From Actinomycetota bacterium (GTDB lineage: Bacteria > Actinomycetota > Actinomycetes > S36-B12 > UBA10799), in contig JACJWU010000001.1 of NCBI GenBank assembly GCA_020636995.1, forward strand, positions 124,001 through 188,000: a stretch of 64,000 nt of DNA, in the 5' to 3' direction. This document shows positions 52,503 through 61,469 of this stretch, piece by piece. Under the pieces are notes generated by a model. That model was given only the letters and a program-made list of their open reading frames with translations. It was not told the origin of the DNA and did no database searches. The position numbers and the translations under genes were made by a program. How positions within the stretch are numbered: the first letter of the stretch is position 1; every line of letters starts with the position of its first letter.

Positions 52503-53594
52503 ATGGCGCAGGACAGAGGCAAGAACAACGCCCCGGAGCGCGAGAAGGCGCTCGAGCAGGCACTGGCTCAGATCGACAAGCAGTTCGGCAAAGGTTCGGT
52601 GATGCGTCTCGGTGACGAGGGCCGGGCGCCGATCGAGGTCATCCCGACCGGGTCCATCACGCTGGACCTCGCGCTGGGGATCGGCGGTCTGCCACGCGGG
52701 CGTGTTGTCGAGATCTACGGCCCGGAGTCCAGCGGCAAGACCACGGTCGCACTGCACGCGATCGCCAATGCCCAGAAGGCCGGCGGCATCGCGGCGTTCA
52801 TCGACGCGGAGCACGCACTGGACCCCGAGTACGCGGCCAAACTCGGCGTCGACATCGACGCACTGCTGGTGAGCCAGCCCGATACCGGTGAGCAGGCGCT
52901 GGAGATCGCCGACATGCTGGTTCGCTCGAGTGCCATCGACATCATCGTGATCGACTCGGTCGCCGCGCTGGTTCCGCGCGCCGAGATCGAGGGCGAGATG
53001 GGAGACAGCCACGTCGGTCTGCAGGCCCGGCTCATGAGCCAGGCGTTGCGCAAGATGACCGGAGCGTTGAAGGGGACCGGCACGACGGCCATCTTCATCA
53101 ACCAGTTGCGCGAGAAGATCGGCGTGATGTTCGGGTCGCCGGAGACCACGACGGGCGGTCGGGCGTTGAAGTTCTATTCGTCGGTGCGGCTCGACGTGCG
53201 GCGTATCGAGACACTCAAGGACGGCACCGAGCCGGTCGGCAACCGCACTCGCGTGAAGGTCGTCAAGAACAAGGTGGCCCCGCCCTTCAAGCAAGCGGAG
53301 TTCGACATCCTCTACGGCGTCGGCATCTCGCGTGAGGGAGGCCTGATCGACCTCGGTGTGGAACAGGGCCTGGTCCGCAAGTCCGGTGCGTGGTATACCT
53401 ACGAGGGCGACCAATTGGGTCAGGGCAAGGAGAACGCTCGCGCCTTCCTGCGGGACAACCCGGATCTGACCGACGAACTCGAGAAGCGGCTCAAGGACAA
53501 GTTGGGGATCGGCGCCAGACTCGACGCACCCGCCGAAGACGACTTGGTCGATCTGACAGGCTTGGCCCCGGAGCCCGGCCCGCTGGATCTGTGA
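52503..53594 (+). CDS. recA: Recombinase RecA
   Basis: A 363-residue recombinase that drives strand exchange and triggers LexA self-cleavage. Walker A is GPESSGKTTVAL, followed by IDAEHALDPEYAAKLG, the L2 region INQLREKIGVMFGSPETTTGG and the C-terminal acidic tail. No intein is present, unlike several mycobacterial recA genes. ATG 52503 follows GGAAGGAACC. A LexA box lies upstream. recX overlaps the stop as GTGA. Confidence 0.98.
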   Translation: MAQDRGKNNAPEREKALEQALAQIDKQFGKGSVMRLGDEGRAPIEVIPTGSITLDLALGIGGLPRGRVVEIYGPESSGKTTVALHAIANAQKAGGIAAFIDAEHALDPEYAAKLGVDIDALLVSQPDTGEQALEIADMLVRSSAIDIIVIDSVAALVPRAEIEGEMGDSHVGLQARLMSQALRKMTGALKGTGTTAIFINQLREKIGVMFGSPETTTGGRALKFYSSVRLDVRRIETLKDGTEPVGNRTRVKVVKNKVAPPFKQAEFDILYGVGISREGGLIDLGVEQGLVRKSGAWYTYEGDQLGQGKENARAFLRDNPDLTDELEKRLKDKLGIGARLDAPAEDDLVDLTGLAPEPGPLDL

Positions 53595-54091
53595 GCGCTG
53601 AGACATCCGATCCGCGTGAGGTGGGGCGCCTGATCGCCCTACGTCAGTTGGAGACCAGACCCCGCACGGAGCGCGAGTTGCACGAGACGCTGTGCGGCCG
53701 GGGTATTCCGGCGGAGGTCGCCACGGAACTGATCGCCCGGTTCGTGGAGGTCGGGCTGCTGGACGACCGGGCGTACGCGCGGCTATGGGTCGAGTCGCGG
53801 ATACGTTCACGCGGGCTGGGTGTCGCCTCGCTGCGCAGGGAACTGCGCTCCCGCAAGGTCCCGGACCCCATCATCGACGAGGTGCTGGCCGAGGTCGACG
53901 CCGGCGAAACGCTGCAGGCTGCCATCGGTCAGGTGCGAGGACGGGTGGCGCGCTGCCAGTTGCCGCTCGAGCCCAAGGACGAGCGTCGGCTGGTGGACTT
54001 CCTGATGCGCCGGGGACACGGGCTCGATGCCGCAAGAGCCGCGATCGCGGCGGCCGTCGACGAGGTGACGGCCGCTGGCGATGGCGGCTGA
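53591..54091 (+). CDS. recX: Regulatory protein RecX
   Basis: A 166-residue RecX that inhibits RecA filaments. Tandem three-helix repeats are seen: ALRQLETRPRTERELHETLCGRG, LLDDRAYARLWVESRIRSRG and LGVASLRRELRSRKV (each read separately). GTG 53591 overlaps the recA stop by four bases, so it is coupled to and SOS-induced with recA. Confidence 0.93.
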   Translation: MSAETSDPREVGRLIALRQLETRPRTERELHETLCGRGIPAEVATELIARFVEVGLLDDRAYARLWVESRIRSRGLGVASLRRELRSRKVPDPIIDEVLAEVDAGETLQAAIGQVRGRVARCQLPLEPKDERRLVDFLMRRGHGLDAARAAIAAAVDEVTAAGDGG

Positions 54092-54117
54092 GCGGGTCTG
54101 CGTACCCTGGAAGAACC

Positions 54118-55539
54118 ATGACCCGCACGTATGAGGTGCGCACCTACGGGTGCCAGATGAACGTCCATGACTCCGAGCGCCTGAGCGGCCTGCTCGAGGA
54201 GGCGGGGTACGCGCGGGCTGAGCCTGATCAGACGCCGGACCTGATCGTGTTCAACACGTGTGCGGTGCGGGAGAACGCCGACAACCGTCTGTACGGGAAC
54301 CTCGGGCACTTGCGTCCCATGAAGGTGGCCAACCCCGACCTGCAGATCGCCGTCGGTGGCTGTCTGGCGCAGAAGGACCGCTCGACGATCGTCGAACGCG
54401 CTCCGTGGGTCGATGTGGTGTTCGGCACCCACAACCTCGGCTCGCTGCCGGATCTGCTGGAGCGTGCGAAGGTCCGTCACGAGGCGCAGGTGGAGATCGT
54501 CGAGCAACTGCAGGCGTTCCCTTCGAATCTGCCCACCCGGCGAGAGTCCGCGTACAGCGGATGGGTCGCCATCTCGGTGGGCTGCAACAACACCTGCACG
54601 TTCTGCATCGTGCCGTCCCTGCGCGGCAAGGAGGAGGACCGCTCACCTGAGGAGATCCTCGCGGAAGTCAGGGCACTTGCGGCCGACGGCGTGCTCGAGG
54701 TCACGCTGCTGGGTCAGAACGTCAATGCGTATCGGTATGGCGGAACGCACGGTTTCGCCGACCTCTTGCGCGCCTGCGGTGAGGTGCCGGGTCTGCGCAG
54801 GGTGCGTTTCACCAGCCCACACCCGCGTGATTTCACCGACGACGTCATCGACGCGATGGCCGGGACCCACAACGTCATGCCGCAACTGCACATGCCCTTG
54901 CAGTCCGGCAGCGACGACGTGCTGCGCAGGATGCGGCGCAGCTACCGTGCCCAGCGGTTCTTGGGGATTCTGGACCGGGTCCGGGCGGCCATGCCCGAGG
55001 CCGCGATCACCACCGACATCATCGTCGGATTCCCGGGAGAGACCGAAGCGGACTTCCAGGCCACCCTCGACGTGGTCCGGGCCTCGCGGTTCGCCGGGGC
55101 GTTCACGTTCCAGTACTCGCCGCGACCGGGGACGCCCGCCGCCGAGTACCCCGATCAGGTGCCGCCCGATGTCGTCCAGGAGCGCTACGAACGGCTCGTG
55201 GCCCTCGTCGAGGAGATCTCGTGGGCGCAGAACCGGCAGTTCGTGGGTGCCGAGGTCGAGGTCCTGGTCTCAGTCGGTGAGGGTCGCAAGGATGCTGCCA
55301 CCCACCGCAAGTCCGGTCGGGCGCGCGACGGTCGATTGGTGCATTTCCTCGATGCCGAGGATCTGAGCCGTCCCGGCGATCTGGTGACCGCGCAGGTCAC
55401 CTACGCCGCACCACACCACTTGGTGGCGGACAACGGTGTGCTGGCGGTGGATCGCACCGTGGCCGGGGACGTCTACGCGGCGGGGCAGCAGTCGGCCCCC
55501 GGCGTCATGCTGGGTCTGCCCAGCGTCCGTGCCACATAG
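54118..55539 (+). CDS. miaB: tRNA-2-methylthio-N6-dimethylallyladenosine synthase MiaB
   Basis: A 473-residue radical SAM methylthiotransferase that adds the methylthio group at tRNA position A37. Auxiliary cluster cysteines are in RTYGCQMNVHDSE, FNTCAVRENA and VGGCLAQKD. The radical SAM cluster is CNNTCTFC (C156, C160, C163), and a C-terminal TRAM domain follows. ATG 54118 has a TACCCT hexamer nine bases before it. It precedes MiaA in the pathway, whose gene lies 0.9 kb away. Its end overlaps a convergent gene by 35 bases. Confidence 0.95.
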   Translation: MTRTYEVRTYGCQMNVHDSERLSGLLEEAGYARAEPDQTPDLIVFNTCAVRENADNRLYGNLGHLRPMKVANPDLQIAVGGCLAQKDRSTIVERAPWVDVVFGTHNLGSLPDLLERAKVRHEAQVEIVEQLQAFPSNLPTRRESAYSGWVAISVGCNNTCTFCIVPSLRGKEEDRSPEEILAEVRALAADGVLEVTLLGQNVNAYRYGGTHGFADLLRACGEVPGLRRVRFTSPHPRDFTDDVIDAMAGTHNVMPQLHMPLQSGSDDVLRRMRRSYRAQRFLGILDRVRAAMPEAAITTDIIVGFPGETEADFQATLDVVRASRFAGAFTFQYSPRPGTPAAEYPDQVPPDVVQERYERLVALVEEISWAQNRQFVGAEVEVLVSVGEGRKDAATHRKSGRARDGRLVHFLDAEDLSRPGDLVTAQVTYAAPHHLVADNGVLAVDRTVAGDVYAAGQQSAPGVMLGLPSVRAT

Positions 55540-56131
55540 CCACGAGGTACTGCACCCCGTAGGGATCCGCCTGGGCCAGCAGGACGGAGTCATCGACCTG
55601 CTCGACCAGGGTGGCCACAGTCGCCCACACCGCCGGACCAGTGGCCCCGACCGCGGCCTGTTCGGCCAGATCGAGGTTGCGCAGAGTCTGCAGGTCGCCG
55701 CGCTCCAGAGCAGCCAGGCACAACTCGTCCAACACGGTCGCGCGTGGATCCACATGAAGTGGTGCCTTGTCCGTGCGGGCGGCGCTGCCGTCGCCCATGG
55801 CGAGCACGGCGTCGAAACGTTGGAGCCGATCCGCGGCCACCTGGGTGCCCAGAACGTGGGCGGGGCGCCCGGCCAGCAGCCATCCGGCGATCGCCACCGC
55901 AAGGGGTACCGGTGGTCCGTCGCCGATGTCGAGCCCGAGGCCGCGCAGCGACCAAGCGGTCAGCGGTTCATCGGTGTCTCCGGGCACGAGCACCGCGATC
56001 GACTGGGCGTCCGCGCACGCCTGCGAGGCTGCGCGCAGAGCGGCAGAACGCAAGACTGCGAGGTCTTCGGAAGCGCCGGTCGCGATTTCGGGGATCAGCA
56101 GCGGGGTGGTCGGCAGGAACGCGATCTTCAG
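55505..56131 (-). CDS. Class III extradiol dioxygenase-like protein, probable CTG start
   Basis: About 208 residues matching the hypothetical dioxygenase-like protein that sits between miaB and miaA in many actinobacteria. Recognisable parts are the N-terminal KIAFLPTTPLLIPEIATG, central FDAVLAMGDGSAARTDKAP and C-terminal DPYGVQYLVAMWHG. The usual CPHPPLL-type histidine is replaced by a threonine (LPTTPLL), so metal binding and catalysis are doubtful. No ATG, GTG or TTG lies between the upstream stop and the conserved N-terminus. CTG 56131 overlaps the preceding gene's stop as CTGA; TTG 56053 would drop 26 conserved residues. Confidence 0.75.
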   Translation of the reverse strand: MKIAFLPTTPLLIPEIATGASEDLAVLRSAALRAASQACADAQSIAVLVPGDTDEPLTAWSLRGLGLDIGDGPPVPLAVAIAGWLLAGRPAHVLGTQVAADRLQRFDAVLAMGDGSAARTDKAPLHVDPRATVLDELCLAALERGDLQTLRNLDLAEQAAVGATGPAVWATVATLVEQVDDSVLLAQADPYGVQYLVAMWHGRWADPA

Positions 56132-56427
56132 TGGTCGTCAGCCTTTCTCGACACGGCGTCCTTGACCGCGCTGGTCGCCTCCGTTGCCTTCTGCGTCACG
56201 GTCTCGGTGGTGGCCTGCGCGGCGCTGAGGGCCCCGCTGACGGCCTCGTCGATGGTAGCGGCCACGGCTGAGGCGCTGCCGCCGGTCTTCTCGTCGATCG
56301 CGTCGGTGATCTTGTCGACAGTGCCGGCCACAGTGTCGCCGTGACGATCCGCGAGATCGCTGACCGCTGACTTCGCCTGGTCGACGACCTCGTCGGCCTT
56401 CTTCTTCATCTCGTCGAAGCTGCTCAT
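56128..56427 (-). CDS. MT0933-like antitoxin-type protein
   Basis: A 99-residue helical protein rich in Ala, Lys and Asp. The core DRHGDTVAGTVDKITDAIDEKTGG resembles the MT0933/Rv0909 antitoxin family. An N-terminal SSFDEMKKKADEVVDQAKS and a heptad-like C-terminal half (TTETVTQKATEATSAVKDAV) suggest coiled coil. No toxin gene is adjacent, so function as an antitoxin is uncertain. ATG 56427 has TAGGCT six bases upstream on this strand, pointing to a leaderless message. Its stop overlaps the dioxygenase-like gene as CTGA. Confidence 0.75.
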   Translation of the reverse strand: MSSFDEMKKKADEVVDQAKSAVSDLADRHGDTVAGTVDKITDAIDEKTGGSASAVAATIDEAVSGALSAAQATTETVTQKATEATSAVKDAVSRKADDH

Positions 56428-56433
56428 GTGGCA

Positions 56434-56439
56434 AGCCTA
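56434..56439 (-). promoter_or_regulatory. -10 hexamer of the leaderless antitoxin-like transcript
   Basis: On the minus strand TAGGCT ends six bases before ATG 56427, inside the 29-base divergent gap with miaA. Confidence 0.45.
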
Positions 56440-56456
56440 GGGAGGACAATCGGAGA

Positions 56457-57353
56457 GTGTCGAACGCTGCGCTGATCGCCATCGTCGGTCCCACCGCTTC
56501 GGGCAAGTCCGCTCTGGCACTGCGGATCGCGGCGACCCTCGATGCGGAGATCGTCAACGCGGATGCGTTCTGCCTCTACCGTGGCATGGACATCGGCACC
56601 GCCAAGCCCACGCTCGCCGACCGGCGGGCCGTCCCTCATCACCTGGTCGACACCCGTGACGTGCAGGACGCGGTGGATGTTGTGGACTACCGGGCCGAGG
56701 CGCGCGCCGCGATCGAGGCGATCCAGAAGCGTGGTCGCACGGCGCTGCTGGTGGGCGGATCGGGCCTGTACGTACAGGCGGTCCTGGACGACTTGCGCTT
56801 CCCACCCACGGATCCGCAGGTGCGGCAACGGCTCGAACAGGAGCTGCTCGAACTCGGGCCGGCAGCGATGCACGAACGTCTTGCGAGGATCGATCCGGCA
56901 GCCGCCGAGGTGATCCTGGCCAGCAACGGCCGACGGATCGTCCGGGCACTGGAGGTCAACGAGGTCACCGGCGAGTCCTTCACCGCCACCTTGGGTCCGG
57001 CGCCGGAATGGTCGCCGTCGCTGCGCATCGGCTGGGATCCTGGTGCTGAGCACGTGGATCGCGCGATCGCACAACGGGTGTCGATGATGTGGGAGGCCGG
57101 CTTCGTGGCGGAGGTCGTGGGCCTGCGCGAGCGGTTGACCCGCGCACGAACGGCGTCGCGAGCGGTCGGGTACCGGCAGATCCTCGATGCGCTGGACGCG
57201 GGTGAGGACCCGGACACCGCCCGGGAACCCACGGTGACTGCGACCCGCAGGCTCGCGCGCAGGCAGCGAACGTGGTTCCGGCGCGACCAGCGGGTGCACT
57301 GGGCGCAATCCTCGTCGCAGGTCGAGCAGATCCTTGGCACTCTAGAGTCATGA
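56457..57353 (+). CDS. miaA: tRNA dimethylallyltransferase MiaA
   Basis: A 298-residue enzyme that adds a dimethylallyl group to A37 of tRNAs reading UNN codons. The P-loop is IVGPTASGKSAL (residues 8-19). NADAFCLYRGMDIGTAKP, HHLVDTRDV, VGGSGLYVQAVLDDL and RTASRAVGYRQI complete the fold. GTG 56457 gives the typical start. dapF overlaps its stop as ATGA. Confidence 0.95.
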   Translation: MSNAALIAIVGPTASGKSALALRIAATLDAEIVNADAFCLYRGMDIGTAKPTLADRRAVPHHLVDTRDVQDAVDVVDYRAEARAAIEAIQKRGRTALLVGGSGLYVQAVLDDLRFPPTDPQVRQRLEQELLELGPAAMHERLARIDPAAAEVILASNGRRIVRALEVNEVTGESFTATLGPAPEWSPSLRIGWDPGAEHVDRAIAQRVSMMWEAGFVAEVVGLRERLTRARTASRAVGYRQILDALDAGEDPDTAREPTVTATRRLARRQRTWFRRDQRVHWAQSSSQVEQILGTLES

Positions 57354-58159
57354 CGTCGCGACGGATCGCCTTCACCAAGGGCCATGGCACCGGCAACGAC
57401 TTCGTGCTGCTCAGCGATCCGCGGGACGAACTGGTGGTGACTCCGCACGCCGTGAGGGTGGTGTGCGACCGGCGTTTCGGGGTCGGCGGGGACGGTCTGA
57501 TCAGGGTGGTCCCGGACGGGGACGAGTGGTTCATGGACTACCACAACGCCGATGGCTCGATCGGCGAGATGTGTGGGAACGGGGCCAGGGTCTTCGCGCT
57601 GTTCCTGCGGTCCGAAGGGCTGGTGGCACAGGCGGATTTCGTCATCGGTACGCGCGGAGGCCGTCGTGAGGTGTCGGTGGGCGAGCAGATCTCGGTCGAC
57701 ATGGGGGTCCCACGGGTGGTCGGCGACGAGGTGGAGGTGACGGTGGCCGGGACGCGGTGGCCGGCGCAGGCCGTGTTCATGCCAAACCCACACGCGGTGG
57801 TCTTCGTCGATGACCTCGACCTCGAACTGTCCGACGCGCCGCTGGTGCGGTCGGAGGTCTTCCCCGACGGGCAGAACGTGGAGTTCGTGTCGGTCGTCGA
57901 GCCCGGCCGTCATGTGCGGATGCGAGTACATGAGCGCGGTGTGGGCGAGACGCTGAGTTGCGGGACGGGGATCTGTGCGGTGGCTGACCGTGTCCTGGCG
58001 TCCGCAGGAGTGTCCGGCGAGGCGGCGGTGCGGGTCGACGTCCCCGGCGGCAGCCTGACGGTGACCCGTACCGCAGGCGGCTCGCTGGTGCTGACCGGCC
58101 CCGCTGTCCTGGTGGCTGACGGCACGCTGTCCGAGGACCTGTCCGGGATGTTCCTGTGA
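57350..58159 (+). CDS. dapF: Diaminopimelate epimerase
   Basis: A 269-residue cofactor-independent epimerase converting LL- to meso-diaminopimelate, the substrate of MurE. Both catalytic cysteines are intact: C75 in GEMCGNGARVF and C204 in LSCGTGICAVA. The N-terminal TKGHGTGNDFVLL and RFGVGGDGL blocks are standard. ATG 57350 overlaps the miaA stop; hflX overlaps its end as GTGA. Confidence 0.96.
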   Translation: MTSRRIAFTKGHGTGNDFVLLSDPRDELVVTPHAVRVVCDRRFGVGGDGLIRVVPDGDEWFMDYHNADGSIGEMCGNGARVFALFLRSEGLVAQADFVIGTRGGRREVSVGEQISVDMGVPRVVGDEVEVTVAGTRWPAQAVFMPNPHAVVFVDDLDLELSDAPLVRSEVFPDGQNVEFVSVVEPGRHVRMRVHERGVGETLSCGTGICAVADRVLASAGVSGEAAVRVDVPGGSLTVTRTAGGSLVLTGPAVLVADGTLSEDLSGMFL

Positions 58160-59508
58160 GCGACTTCCGCATCGAGGAACAACTGGCCGACCGGGAGGCG
58201 TTGCGGCGCGTGCCCGGTCTGTCCACCGAACTCGAGGACATCACCGAGGTCGAGTATCGGCAGGTCCGGCTGGAGCGGGTCGTGCTCGTCGGGGTGTGGA
58301 CCCATGGGAGCGTCGAGGACGCGGATCGCTCGCTGGCCGAACTCGCACGCCTGGCCGAGACGGCCGGATCGGTGGTCCTGGAAGGAGTCACGCAGCGCCG
58401 TTCGGTCCCTGATCCGGCGACCTACGTGGGGTCGGGCAAGGCGCGGGAGCTTCGGGACATCGTTGCCGTCACAGGCGCGGACACAGTGATCTGTGACGGG
58501 GAACTGACCCCCGGGCAGCTACGCAAACTGGAGGCCGTCCTCGGCGTCAAGGTCGTGGACCGGACCTGGCTGATCCTCGACATCTTCGCCCAGCACGCCC
58601 GCAGCAAGGAAGGCAAGGCCCAGGTCGAACTGGCGCAACTGGAATACATGCTGCCGAGGTTGCGCGGGTGGGGGGAGGCCCTGAGCCAACAGGCCGGCGG
58701 GATCGGGGTCCGGGGCGGACCCGGTGAGACCAAGATCGAGATCGACCGGCGACGCATTCGCGCACAGATCACCCGGTTGCGACGGCAATTGCGCGGCCTC
58801 GAGCGTGTGCGGCAGAGCAAGGCGGCCCGCCGGCGTCGCTCCGATGAGCCGGCGGTCGTGATCGCCGGGTACACCAATGCGGGGAAGTCCAGTCTGCTCA
58901 ATCGGCTCACGGGCGCCGGTCTGCTCGTGGATGACGCCTTGTTCGCCACCCTGGACCCGACGGTGCGCCGCGGACGCACGCCGTCGGGAAGGCACTTCAC
59001 GATCACGGACACGGTGGGCTTCGTACGGCACTTGCCGCATGCGCTGGTCGAGGCCTTCAAGTCCACGCTCGAGGAAGTCGCCGCCGGAGACCTCCTGCTG
59101 ATCGTCCTCGATGGCACCGATCCTGATCCGTTCGGGCAACTGCAGGCCGTCCGCGACGCGATGCGGGACAGCGATCCGCACGGCGCGGAGATCGTGGTGG
59201 TCAACAAGGCCGACACGGCCGATCCCGACACGCTGGCACAGATCCGCCGGGAGATCCCCGACTCCCTCGAGGTCTCTGCGCTCACGGGGCAGGGGATTGC
59301 GGACTTGCTGGAGAGGTTGGATCAGCGTCTGCCGGATCCCCGCGCTGCGGTGGACGTCGTGGTGCCGTTCGAACGGGGGGATCTGGTGTCACGGGTGTAC
59401 ACGGTGGGCACCGATGTCTGCATCGATCACGTGGCGCAGGGAACACACGTCCGGGCGAAAGTGCCCGCGGATCTGGCCGCCGCGCTCACGGCCACCGCCG
59501 TGGACTGA
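58156..59508 (+). CDS. hflX: Ribosome-associated GTPase HflX
   Basis: A 450-residue GTPase that binds the large ribosomal subunit and rescues stalled ribosomes. The HflX N-terminal domain shows TYVGSGKARELRD, DRTWLILDIFAQHA, RSKEGKAQVELAQLEYMLPR and GPGETKIEIDRRRI. The G domain has G1 GYTNAGKSSL, G3 DTVGF and G4 NKAD. GTG 58156 overlaps the dapF stop. Confidence 0.95.
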   Translation: MSDFRIEEQLADREALRRVPGLSTELEDITEVEYRQVRLERVVLVGVWTHGSVEDADRSLAELARLAETAGSVVLEGVTQRRSVPDPATYVGSGKARELRDIVAVTGADTVICDGELTPGQLRKLEAVLGVKVVDRTWLILDIFAQHARSKEGKAQVELAQLEYMLPRLRGWGEALSQQAGGIGVRGGPGETKIEIDRRRIRAQITRLRRQLRGLERVRQSKAARRRRSDEPAVVIAGYTNAGKSSLLNRLTGAGLLVDDALFATLDPTVRRGRTPSGRHFTITDTVGFVRHLPHALVEAFKSTLEEVAAGDLLLIVLDGTDPDPFGQLQAVRDAMRDSDPHGAEIVVVNKADTADPDTLAQIRREIPDSLEVSALTGQGIADLLERLDQRLPDPRAAVDVVVPFERGDLVSRVYTVGTDVCIDHVAQGTHVRAKVPADLAAALTATAVD

Positions 59509-59561
59509 CACTGTGCACAGCCCTTGGTCGGCTGGCCGCCGAATGCTGCAAGACTGAGGCA

Positions 59562-61469
59562 ATGACCTCCACCGCCCGGCAACTGCTCGACGCCGTCGTC
59601 TCGGATCTGCAGGGCAGCCGGCGTCCGGGGCAGCAGCAGATGGTCGATCTGGTGCAGGACGCGCTGCGGACCCATTCGACGGTCCTGATCCAGGCCGGCA
59701 CCGGGACCGGCAAGTCGGTCGGCTACCTGGTACCTGCGATCATGCATGCCGCAGCCCGGCCACAGGGTGAGGCCAGGGTGGTGATTGCGACCGCCACCTT
59801 GGCCCTGCAGCACCAGTTGGTGGAGCGTGACGCCCCGCGGACTCTGGCGACGGTGACCGATGACCTGCCCAGAAGAGTCGCCTTCGCAACCCTCAAGGGC
59901 CGCAGCAACTACTTGTGTGTTGCCCGCACCAAGGGGGTTGCCGACCCCGATCAGCAGACGTTGGACCGCACCGATGCTGAGCGGCAGGCCCAGCGGGTCC
60001 TGCAGTGGGCCGAGGAGACCGACACCGGAGACCGCGACGAGTTGGAGGATGTCTCGGGGCTGGTCTGGTCGGCCTATTCGGTGACCTCGCAGGAGTGTGC
60101 GCGGGGGTCGGGGTGTGCGTTCGTCGAGCAATGCTGGGCGGAGAAGGCGATCGCGCAGGCACGTGCCGCGGACATCGTGATCACGAACCACACGCTCCTG
60201 GCGCTCAACGCCGTACAGGAGGCGATCATCGGTGAGCACGACGCGGTGGTGGTGGACGAAGCGCACGCGCTGCCTGCCGCACTGCAACGCGCCGCCACCG
60301 ACGAATTGTCCGTCGAGGCCCTCAACCGCGCTGCCCGCCGCACCCGGTCCGCAGGGTGCACCGAAGAGGCAGACCGTCTTCTCGATGCCGGGGACGCCTT
60401 CGAGTCGGCGTTGGGCGTCTGGGACGCCCCCGAGGGCCGCAGACTGGCGGAGTTGCCGGGCGAAATCCTGCAGGCGTTGTCCACGATCCGCGAGGCCGCC
60501 GCAGTGTCGGTGGCCGCCATCCGGCGTGCCACGGAGGCTGACGCATCCGCAAGGCAACGGGCGCTGGCGGCATGTGAAACGGTCTCCGACGCCGCAGGGG
60601 AGTTGCTGTCCGTGGATGAGACCCGGGTGATGTGGCGGCGCCGGGACCGACTGGTCGTACTGCCCCTGGACGTCTCCGACGTGGTCCGGGAGGGAATCAT
60701 CGCCGAACGTGCTGCGGTGTTCACCTCCGCGACTCTGCAACTGGGGGGCACGTTCACAGGAGTGGCACAGAGCTTGGGGCTGCGTGCGGGGGAGTGGGTC
60801 GGCGAGGACGTGGGCAGTCCGTTCGACTACCCGGGGCAGGGGATCCTGTTCGTCCCGGACAGGCTCGCCCCGCCCGGGCCCGATTGGCCCACACCGCAGG
60901 CCCTTGGGATCGCGGCCGACCTGGTGCGCGCCGCCGGTGGCCGGGCGCTGGTACTGATGGCCTCCTGGAACGGTGTCGCGGCCATGGCGGACGCTCTCGA
61001 CGCGGTGGCCCCCGGCGCACTGCTGGTGCAGAAACGGGGCGAGCCGACCGCGCCGTTGATCCGGGCATTCGCCCAGGAGCCGGACAGTGTGCTGGTGGGA
61101 ACGCTGGGCCTGTGGCAGGGGGTCGACGTCCCCGGGGATGCCTGCACGCTGGTCATCATCGACAAGTTGCCGTTCCCTCCGCCCACCGATCCGGTCGTGA
61201 GCGCGCGCCAGGCAGCTATCGACGCCAAGGGGGGCTCGGGATGGATGCAGGTCTCGCTGCCGCAGGCCGCCGTGACTCTTGCACAGGGAGCCGGACGCCT
61301 CATCCGCAGCAGTGACGATCGCGGTGTGGTGGCCATCCTTGACAGCCGATTGGCCAACCGTCGGTACGGCGGGTTCCTGCGCCGCAGCCTTCCCCCGTTC
61401 TCATACATGACCGACCCCTCGAAGGTCGCCGAGGCGCTCACGCGGCTCGACGACCGCCTCAACGGCTAG
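59562..61469 (+). CDS. DinG/XPD-type ATP-dependent DNA helicase
   Basis: A 635-residue superfamily 2 helicase of the DinG/Rad3 group. Walker A is QAGTGTGKSVGYLVP and motif II DEAH in VVVDEAHALPAAL. Four cysteines (in NYLCVARTKG and ECARGSGCAFVEQC) are placed as in the iron-sulfur domain of this group. The C-terminal domain shows GTLGLWQGVDVPGDACTLVI, cut here to its core, and QGAGRLIRSSDDRG. No LexA box lies in the 53-base upstream gap. The stop codon shares the four bases CTAG with the convergent lexA stop. Confidence 0.92.
   Translation: MTSTARQLLDAVVSDLQGSRRPGQQQMVDLVQDALRTHSTVLIQAGTGTGKSVGYLVPAIMHAAARPQGEARVVIATATLALQHQLVERDAPRTLATVTDDLPRRVAFATLKGRSNYLCVARTKGVADPDQQTLDRTDAERQAQRVLQWAEETDTGDRDELEDVSGLVWSAYSVTSQECARGSGCAFVEQCWAEKAIAQARAADIVITNHTLLALNAVQEAIIGEHDAVVVDEAHALPAALQRAATDELSVEALNRAARRTRSAGCTEEADRLLDAGDAFESALGVWDAPEGRRLAELPGEILQALSTIREAAAVSVAAIRRATEADASARQRALAACETVSDAAGELLSVDETRVMWRRRDRLVVLPLDVSDVVREGIIAERAAVFTSATLQLGGTFTGVAQSLGLRAGEWVGEDVGSPFDYPGQGILFVPDRLAPPGPDWPTPQALGIAADLVRAAGGRALVLMASWNGVAAMADALDAVAPGALLVQKRGEPTAPLIRAFAQEPDSVLVGTLGLWQGVDVPGDACTLVIIDKLPFPPPTDPVVSARQAAIDAKGGSGWMQVSLPQAAVTLAQGAGRLIRSSDDRGVVAILDSRLANRRYGGFLRRSLPPFSYMTDPSKVAEALTRLDDRLNG

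Noticed and set aside
61466..61469. Shared CTAG stop of the DinG-type helicase and lexA as a regulatory feature
   Set aside because: CTAG is palindromic, so convergent TAG stops can coincide without further meaning; it only shows tight packing.
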